Source: CAVPHV01 sp963821095 (GTDB lineage: Bacteria; Actinomycetota; Acidimicrobiia; Spongiisociales; UBA5794). From it: DNA of 64,000 bases. The notes under the pieces were generated by a model. The model was not told the DNA's origin. It worked only from the letters and a program-made list of their open reading frames with translations, and made no database searches. Where the stretch lies: positions 1 to 64,000 of the forward strand of contig CAWGCJ010000020.1 in assembly GCA_963821095.1 (NCBI GenBank), in the 5' to 3' direction. Shown here piece after piece: positions 58,751 through 64,000 of the stretch (its first letter is position 1; each line of letters starts with the position of its first letter). The translations under genes were made by a program, and so were the position numbers.

Positions 58751-61015
58751 TCAGCCCGGTGGCAGGGCCATTCGCAACAATGCGGCGGCGCCCTCCTTGT
58801 CGAGTGGTTCGTTGAAGTTGCCGCACTTGGGTGATTGCACGCACGAAGGGCAGCCGTCCCGGCAGGTGCATTCATTGAGCGTGGCGAGGGTCGCCCGTAG
58901 ATGGCGGTGCACGTGTTCGAAAGCCATCGGGGCGATCCCGGCTCCGCCCGGGTAGCCGTCGTAGATGAAGAACGTTGGTTCACCGGTCTGAGGATGCACC
59001 GCGATCGAGAGGCCGCCGATGTCCCACCGGTCGCAGATGGCGAACAGCGGCAGTACTGCAATGGCCGTGTGTTCGGCGGCGTGGAGTGCGCCCGGTAGGT
59101 CCCGCGTCATGATGCCGGCGTCCACAATCACCGAGTCGGGGAAGGTGTACCAAACGGCCTGGGTGTGCAGGGTGCGCGGGGGCAGGTCGAGCGGGGTGGT
59201 GTCGAGCACCTTGCCGGTTCGGATCTCCTTGCGCTGATAGGCGAGTACCTGGCTGACAACTTCGACCTCGCCGTGCTGGGCGGCGATGTCGCCGATTTGA
59301 AGCCGTTCGCTACGGGCGGTGATTGACAGGTCCTTGTCGATCTTGGCCTGCGTGTAGTAGCCGACCTCGCCACGCCGCACCCGGATCTCGCCCAGTTCTT
59401 GGTTCAGTGTCTCGACCACATAGCCGTCCCCCTGATGCAGGTAGACCGCCCCCGCATGGCATTGGCTGAAGGCCCGGTTCTCGTCGATGGTGCCCAGCAA
59501 AATGCCAGCCTGATCCGAGATCGTGTACGGCCGACCCCCGGCCGTCCGGATGTCGATGCCGCGCGCCGGTGAACCGCCCCCCGCCCAGAACAGCCGCCCC
59601 TGACGAACCCCAAGGTCACCCCGTGCCACCAACTCGGCGGCGGTCTCCTCGAATGCTTCACCGAGGAACTCGCGGTCGTCGGGCACCAGGGGAACTTCGT
59701 GGGCGGCACATCCCACGTGCCCCTCCAACACCTGGGGATTGTCGGGGTTGATCACCGCGGCCTCCGGTCGGCGGCCGAACAGGTCTTCAGGGTGGTTCAT
59801 GTAGTACTGATCGAGAGCATCTTGGCCCGCCACGAGCACCGCCAGGGAGTCGTCGAGCGCCCGTCCGGCTCGGCCCGCCTGCTGGCGGAACGAAGCGATC
59901 GTGCCGGGGAAGGTGGTGATGACGGCCGCGTCGAGTCCGCCAACATCGATGCCGAGTTCTAGGGCGTTGGTGGCAACAACGCCCAACAGCTCGCCCGAGA
60001 AGAGTGCGGTCTCGATGCGTCTCCGCTCAGACGCCAGGTAGCCGGCCCGGTACGGCGAGATTCGCCTGGCTCGCTCGGGGTCGAGCCGGTCCCGCGCCCA
60101 GCGATACATCAACTCGCTCGCCTTGCGGCTGCGCGAAAACACGATCGTCGGGACGTCCTCGGTTACGAGCGCGCCGAAGATGCGACTGGCCTCGCCCATC
60201 GGGCTCGCTCTGATGCCACGCTCGGGATCCTCGAGTTCCGGGTTCCACAGCACGTACGTCTTCGACCCTTGCGGCGACGTGTCCTGATCGATGACGGTGA
60301 CGTCCAGCCCGCTGAGTGCGGTGGCCAACTCACCCGGGTTTCCGATTGTCGCCGAGGTGAACACGAACGTCGGATGACTCCCGTAGTGAGCGGCGATCCG
60401 ACGCAGGCGGCGCAGCACGTGGGCGACATGGCTGCCGAAGATGCCCCGGAACACATGAAGCTCATCAACGACCACGAAGTCCAAGTGGCGGAAGAAGTGC
60501 TCCCACCGCGCGTGGTGGGGAAGGATGCCGATGTGCAGCATGTCGGGGTTGGTCAGCACGACGTTGGCCTTGGCGCGTACCCAGCGGCGCGACTCGACCT
60601 CGGTGTCGCCGTCGTACGTGGCGGCGACAAGATCGTCAGTGCCGAGATGAGAGAAGGCGCGGAGCTGATCCTGGGTCAGTGCCTTGGTGGGGTAGATGGC
60701 GAGCGCGGTCGTGTCGTGGTCCGCCGCGACCGCCTCGGCGATCGGCAACTGGTAGACGAGCGACTTGCCCGACGCGGTTCCGGCGACGACAACGGTGTGC
60801 TCCCCGCTGCGCACCGCGTTGATCCCGGCGACTTGGTGCCGGTAGAGCCGGCCGACTCCGAGCCCGGAAAGCCGTTCGACCACCTCGGGAACCGGCGGCG
60901 GTTCGAGTGGATCCCAGATTGCGCCTCGCCCCGGCACTTGCTCGATGTGGACGACCCGCTCGGCGGTCTCCTCACCCATCTCCCAGCCAGCCACGATTTC
61001 GTCGATCCGCCTCAT
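58751..61015 (-). CDS. DEAD/DEAH-box helicase with DUF1998 (MrfA/Hrq1-like)
   Basis: This 754-residue SF2 helicase has the Q-motif region RLYRHQVAGINAV, Walker A VAGTASGKS, DELH box VVVDELHVF, SATIGN, and motifs V and VI in ATNALELGIDVGGLD and QQAGRAGR. The C-terminus has DUF1998 with four Cys in CTCRDGCPSCVQSPKCG, a zinc site of the MrfA/YprA and Hrq1 group that unwinds 3'-5' and acts in DNA damage repair. Its place beyond the Tad genes matches Rv3649. ATG at 61015. Confidence 0.92.
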   Translation of the reverse strand: MRRIDEIVAGWEMGEETAERVVHIEQVPGRGAIWDPLEPPPVPEVVERLSGLGVGRLYRHQVAGINAVRSGEHTVVVAGTASGKSLVYQLPIAEAVAADHDTTALAIYPTKALTQDQLRAFSHLGTDDLVAATYDGDTEVESRRWVRAKANVVLTNPDMLHIGILPHHARWEHFFRHLDFVVVDELHVFRGIFGSHVAHVLRRLRRIAAHYGSHPTFVFTSATIGNPGELATALSGLDVTVIDQDTSPQGSKTYVLWNPELEDPERGIRASPMGEASRIFGALVTEDVPTIVFSRSRKASELMYRWARDRLDPERARRISPYRAGYLASERRRIETALFSGELLGVVATNALELGIDVGGLDAAVITTFPGTIASFRQQAGRAGRALDDSLAVLVAGQDALDQYYMNHPEDLFGRRPEAAVINPDNPQVLEGHVGCAAHEVPLVPDDREFLGEAFEETAAELVARGDLGVRQGRLFWAGGGSPARGIDIRTAGGRPYTISDQAGILLGTIDENRAFSQCHAGAVYLHQGDGYVVETLNQELGEIRVRRGEVGYYTQAKIDKDLSITARSERLQIGDIAAQHGEVEVVSQVLAYQRKEIRTGKVLDTTPLDLPPRTLHTQAVWYTFPDSVIVDAGIMTRDLPGALHAAEHTAIAVLPLFAICDRWDIGGLSIAVHPQTGEPTFFIYDGYPGGAGIAPMAFEHVHRHLRATLATLNECTCRDGCPSCVQSPKCGNFNEPLDKEGAAALLRMALPPG

Positions 61016-61072
61016 CCCCGGAACGTACCAACGTCGAGGGACAAGAAGGCCGTTGCGGCGCCGCCCGCGCCG

Positions 61073-62368
61073 CTAGCCGTCGGTGTCGGTCTCGTCGAGG
61101 AGGCCGTCGTCCAGGTCGCGGTAGACATCCTCGGCGTTGTCGCTGATGAACACCACGCTGGAGGGTCCGACTCGGCCGGGGACTCCGGGGACGACCATGT
61201 TCACCAGGGTGTCCGGCTCGAACAGGAACCCGCCTGCGGCGAAGGTGTAGAGGTCCTCCATCGACATGTCGGTGAAGGTCTCGTTGGTCAACACCTCGAA
61301 CAACTGAGGCAGGGCATCGATACCGAGGTCCTGCACCATGTCCATCGCGGCGAGCATGATTCTGCCCTGGTTGAGGGATCGGGCGAAGTCGCCGCCGCTC
61401 AATCCCTTGCGGATCCTGGCCAACTCCAAGGCACGCTTCGGGGTCAGGGTTTGCAGCCCGGCGGGGAAGTCGGGCCAGGTGTTGCCGCTGCGCATCGTCG
61501 ACGGAAGGTCGATGATGAGGCCACCCAACTCGTCGATCAGATTGTCGTAGCCCTTGAACCCGGTGACGATGTAGCCCTCGAGGGGGAGTCCGGTCAGCTC
61601 GCGAGCCGTGTCACGCATGATCGCCGGACCACGCCCGGCCATCAGGCTGGTCCACTTGATGCCGCCGCCTGGCAGTTCTCCGGATGGCATCCCGGTGGTT
61701 TCGTTGGCGGCGGTGATGATGGCACCGTCGATGTAGCTGTCCCGGGGGAATCCGACGATGGCGCCCGCCTCGGCCGACGGCACGAGCGAGACGATGTGCA
61801 GCGAGTCGGCGCGCAACCGCTCTTGGTTCTCTCCGACTCGAGCATCTGAGCCGATGACGAAGAGCATGCGCGGCTCTTCGCCCAGCCAGGGGTCCGCACC
61901 GGCGAGGTCGGCGGCTGCCAGCTTCCACCCCTTGCCGCTATCGATGGCAAACCAGATATCCCCGTCGACATGGGCCACGGCGACCCGCTCGCCGGTCGCC
62001 AACTCGTTGACAACCGCATACGCCTCCTGCACGGGCGTCGCCGGTGGAGTGGTCGCTTCGATCACGCCGAGGAGGTCCTTCGGGACGTTCGTCGGTTTTG
62101 GATTGCGATCGTCGACCCACCAGCTGTAGAGGCCGGTCAGCGTCGTGGCGAGCTGCGGCGGCATCTCGTCGGCGACCTCGTACCGAGACGGCCCTGCCGT
62201 GGTGGTCGGTGCTGCGGTCGTTGCCGTGGTCGCTGTTGTAGTCGGCGGCAACGTGGTTGTTGTGGTCGGCGGAGCCGTTGTTGTGGGCTCGGCGCCGCTG
62301 CTGCACGCGGCTGCAATCAGCGTGAGCGCGACGAGGCCGACGATGAGGGGGTTGGTTCGGGAACGCAC
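61073..62368 (-). CDS. LytR-CpsA-Psr (LCP) family lipoprotein
   Basis: This 431-residue protein has a lipoprotein signal (lipobox AAAC, Cys22) and a Thr/Pro stalk of about 40 residues. It has an LCP core: FVIGSDARVGENQERLRADSLHIVSL, IVGFPRDSYI (Arg-Asp of the pyrophosphate site), then GYDNLIDELGGLIIDLP and LTPKRALELARIRKG. LCP enzymes attach polymers such as arabinogalactan or teichoic acid to peptidoglycan. Lipid anchoring instead of the usual membrane helix is unusual. It is divergent from the TrkA genes. Confidence 0.85.
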   Translation of the reverse strand: MRSRTNPLIVGLVALTLIAAACSSGAEPTTTAPPTTTTTLPPTTTATTATTAAPTTTAGPSRYEVADEMPPQLATTLTGLYSWWVDDRNPKPTNVPKDLLGVIEATTPPATPVQEAYAVVNELATGERVAVAHVDGDIWFAIDSGKGWKLAAADLAGADPWLGEEPRMLFVIGSDARVGENQERLRADSLHIVSLVPSAEAGAIVGFPRDSYIDGAIITAANETTGMPSGELPGGGIKWTSLMAGRGPAIMRDTARELTGLPLEGYIVTGFKGYDNLIDELGGLIIDLPSTMRSGNTWPDFPAGLQTLTPKRALELARIRKGLSGGDFARSLNQGRIMLAAMDMVQDLGIDALPQLFEVLTNETFTDMSMEDLYTFAAGGFLFEPDTLVNMVVPGVPGRVGPSSVVFISDNAEDVYRDLDDGLLDETDTDG

Positions 62369-62475
62369 GGCTGCGATGGTAACCGGGTTGCGGGATTGTG
62401 GAGCCCGCCCTGCGCTGCAATGTCGATGCCCGGCGCAATCGCTCCTAACATCGCGATTTCACTGGAGGATTGTCT

Positions 62476-63135
62476 TTGCGCATCGTCATCGCCGGCTGCG
62501 GCAGGGTTGGAACGGATCTGGCGGTGACGCTGTCAGAGGAGGGTCATGATGTGTCCGTCATCGACGATCGCCCGGGGATCTTCCGGCGGTTGGGCACCAG
62601 ATTCAACGGCACCACCCATGACGGCCTCGCATACGACGTTCGCCTGCTCAAGGAGGCGGGCATCGAGTTTGCCGACGTCTTTGTCTCCGTGACGGACACG
62701 GACAATGCCAACATGATGTCTGCGCAGGTAGCGAAACAGGTGTTCGGCGTTCCCAAGGTGATTGCCCGTCTCGACGATCCGTCTCGTGAGGATGCGTATC
62801 GGGCGCTCGACGTGCCCTTTGTGGCCGGCGCCAAGCTTGCCTCAAAGGTCATCCACGAGATGATCATCGACGACGAGTTCGGATACCACGTCACGTTTTC
62901 TGCCGGCGACATCGAGATCGTGGAAGTCGTGCTCGGCCCGAGGGCGGATGGATTGACGGTCGAGCAACTGGAAGTCGATGACGGCTTCCGAGTTGCCGCG
63001 GTGGTGCGGAATCGCAAGACCATCATCCCCCGCGACGATTTCTCCCTCGAAGAACACGATCTCGTGGTTGGAGCCTTGCGCAGCCGAAGCCGCGGCAAGA
63101 TCAGGAAGTACATCGTCGATCGGGAGGAGCCATGA
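62476..63135 (+). CDS. TrkA-type potassium uptake regulatory protein, first copy
   Basis: This 219-residue protein has a RCK_N Rossmann domain (IAGCGRVGTDLAVTLSEEGHDVSVID) and a C-terminal RCK_C/TrkA_C domain (about 145-219). Such proteins bind NAD(H) or nucleotides and gate Trk/Ktr potassium channels. TTG 62476 is preferred, as GGAGGA lies 6 bases upstream; the TTG at 62470 is too close. It is followed by a second TrkA with a 4-base overlap. The channel subunit is outside the window. Confidence 0.88.
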   Translation: MRIVIAGCGRVGTDLAVTLSEEGHDVSVIDDRPGIFRRLGTRFNGTTHDGLAYDVRLLKEAGIEFADVFVSVTDTDNANMMSAQVAKQVFGVPKVIARLDDPSREDAYRALDVPFVAGAKLASKVIHEMIIDDEFGYHVTFSAGDIEIVEVVLGPRADGLTVEQLEVDDGFRVAAVVRNRKTIIPRDDFSLEEHDLVVGALRSRSRGKIRKYIVDREEP

Positions 63136-63800
63136 GGGTTCTCCTGGTGGGCGGTGGCAAGGTGGGGTCGTATCTCGCCCGCGAGCTGTCCAAGGACGGC
63201 CACGTGGTGACGGTCATCGAAGGGATTGCGGATCGGGCTCGCGAACTGAGTGAGGACTCTGAGATCCTCGTGTTCGAGGGTGACGGGACTGAGGTCGACC
63301 TGCTCAAGGCGGCAGATGTAGATCGCGCCGACTGGGCGCTCGGCGTGACCGGTCTCGATGAGGTCAACCTGGTGGCCTGCCAATTGTCACTCACCCTCGG
63401 GGCGAAGCGTGTCCTCGCCAGACTCAACAACCCTCGAAACCGTCCGACATTCGAGGCGCTGGGCATCCCGGTCGTGGCCGTTACCGACTTGATGGGGCAG
63501 GTCATCACCAGCGAAGTCGAGATTGCCGATCTTGCCAGGGTCGCCGTGATCGGCGGCGGGCGACTCTCGGTGAGCGAGATCGAGATTCCAACTGGGTTTC
63601 CCGAGTGCACGCTGGCCGAGCTCGCCCTGCCCCAGCCTGCGGTGCTGGCGGCCGTGCTGCGTGATGGAGAAGCGAGTGTCCCGTCGGCAACGACTCGACT
63701 GCGTGCCGGCGACCGGGTCACCGCAGTGACGAGCCTCGAAAATGAAACCGAACTGCGCGCCGCCTTTGGCGTCGAGAGCCGGCCGAGGAATGGCGCGTGA
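63132..63800 (+). CDS. TrkA-type potassium uptake regulatory protein, second copy
   Basis: This 222-residue paralogue has the Rossmann motif VGGGKVGSYLARELSKDGHVVTVIE, the acidic strand end, and an RCK_C domain from about residue 140. The ATG overlaps the first copy by ATGA. Two half-length regulators in tandem probably form a heteromeric gating ring, the arrangement of two RCK units that single-chain E. coli TrkA carries internally; that is inference. Confidence 0.87.
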   Translation: MRVLLVGGGKVGSYLARELSKDGHVVTVIEGIADRARELSEDSEILVFEGDGTEVDLLKAADVDRADWALGVTGLDEVNLVACQLSLTLGAKRVLARLNNPRNRPTFEALGIPVVAVTDLMGQVITSEVEIADLARVAVIGGGRLSVSEIEIPTGFPECTLAELALPQPAVLAAVLRDGEASVPSATTRLRAGDRVTAVTSLENETELRAAFGVESRPRNGA

Positions 63801-63984
63801 TCAGGACTCGAGCCGAGCGACGATGACGGAAGAGACGATGACGGAAGAAGAGCCGAAGCGGCACCGCGGGCTTGTGGACGATGTCCGTGGGGGATTGACC
63901 TCGTTCCTCCTCGAAATCGGCATCGTTGTTGGTCTGGCGCTGGCGGCGCTGATCTTGTCCGCCGCGATTCTGCTGTTGGTGTGA
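63790..63984 (+). CDS. Small single-span membrane protein
   Basis: This protein of 64 residues (or 53 from ATG 63823) has an acidic N-terminus (TEETMTEEEPKRHRG) and one C-terminal hydrophobic span (SFLLEIGIVVGLALAALILSA). ATG 63790 overlaps the second trkA stop. No family is recognised. Co-translation hints at a potassium transport accessory role. Confidence 0.5.
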   Translation: MARDQDSSRATMTEETMTEEEPKRHRGLVDDVRGGLTSFLLEIGIVVGLALAALILSAAILLLV

Positions 63985-64000
63985 TGTGCTGATCAAGCCC

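Noticed and set aside
60269..61849. Long open frame (526 codons) on the + strand
   Set aside because: It runs antisense to the helicase and LCP genes, has no family resemblance and arises from GC-rich codon bias.

Overview
The window is GC-rich, densely packed DNA from an actinomycete-type bacterium, most plausibly class Acidimicrobiia or a related uncultured Actinomycetota lineage. This is inferred from gene content: a mycobacterial-type Tad/Flp locus with its usual flanking genes, a DUF222/HNH (REP13E12-type) gene with a mycobacterial-type LexA box, an actinobacterial ATP-dependent DNA ligase, a luciferase-like oxidoreductase of a largely F420-dependent family, and a System I cytochrome c maturation cluster. 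No rRNA, tRNA, CRISPR array, IS element or prophage was recognised.

Layout. 1-2.8 kb: ccmF (cut by the window edge), ccmH fused to a TPR region, and a CcmG/ResA thioredoxin. 2.8-7.7 kb: DUF2277, a single-frame ABC-ATPase/heparinase-like fusion, an SDR dehydrogenase and a PIG-V-like mannosyltransferase. 7.9-11.4 kb: aminopeptidase N, a perfect 20-bp inverted repeat, a frame-broken yeast-type cytosine deaminase and a nitrobindin. 11.5-22.4 kb: histidine catabolism in two blocks (hutG-hutH, then hutU-hutI with broken frames), separated by an LEA-like repeat gene, an acyl-CoA synthetase, a CREST-type membrane protein, a repeat protein coupled to an RDD protein, and a Pro-tailed membrane protein. 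22.4-28.9 kb: CtpA-type protease, GDPD, MOSC protein, small membrane protein, DNA ligase operon, a 50-residue Cys-motif protein and a PPOX protein. 29-34.4 kb: SOS-box DUF222/HNH gene, di-haem peroxidase, leuCD and ferritin. 34.5-43.5 kb: one very large secreted repeat protein (cadherin-like, PKD and 760-bp repeats) with many frame breaks. 43.6-46.3 kb: membrane protein, ArsR-like regulator and MFS transporter, with a repeated operator-like motif. 46.4-61 kb: a HAD-IB phosphatase, a Tad locus (ssd-tadABC-flp-tadE-tadG) and a DUF1998 helicase, in the order known from Mycobacterium tuberculosis, with surface-protein genes inserted on both sides of the Tad genes. 61-64 kb: an LCP lipoprotein and two TrkA-type potassium-channel regulators.

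How the parts fit. The ccm genes mature c-type cytochromes such as the di-haem peroxidase here. HutH, HutU, HutI and HutG form a complete histidine-to-glutamate route. The 34-60 kb half is dominated by envelope and surface functions: giant repeat protein, RTX-type protein, Tad pilus genes and a beta-helix/DNRLRE protein. Several lipoproteins share Thr-rich stalks.

A caution runs through the annotation. Many genes show single-base frame breaks although conserved protein continues in the next frame. They are densest in the repetitive gene at 35-43 kb and in hutU/hutI. Uncorrected indels in the consensus are the simplest explanation. Genes with many breaks or short badly broken genes are typed pseudogene; mildly broken ones are typed CDS with the break stated.
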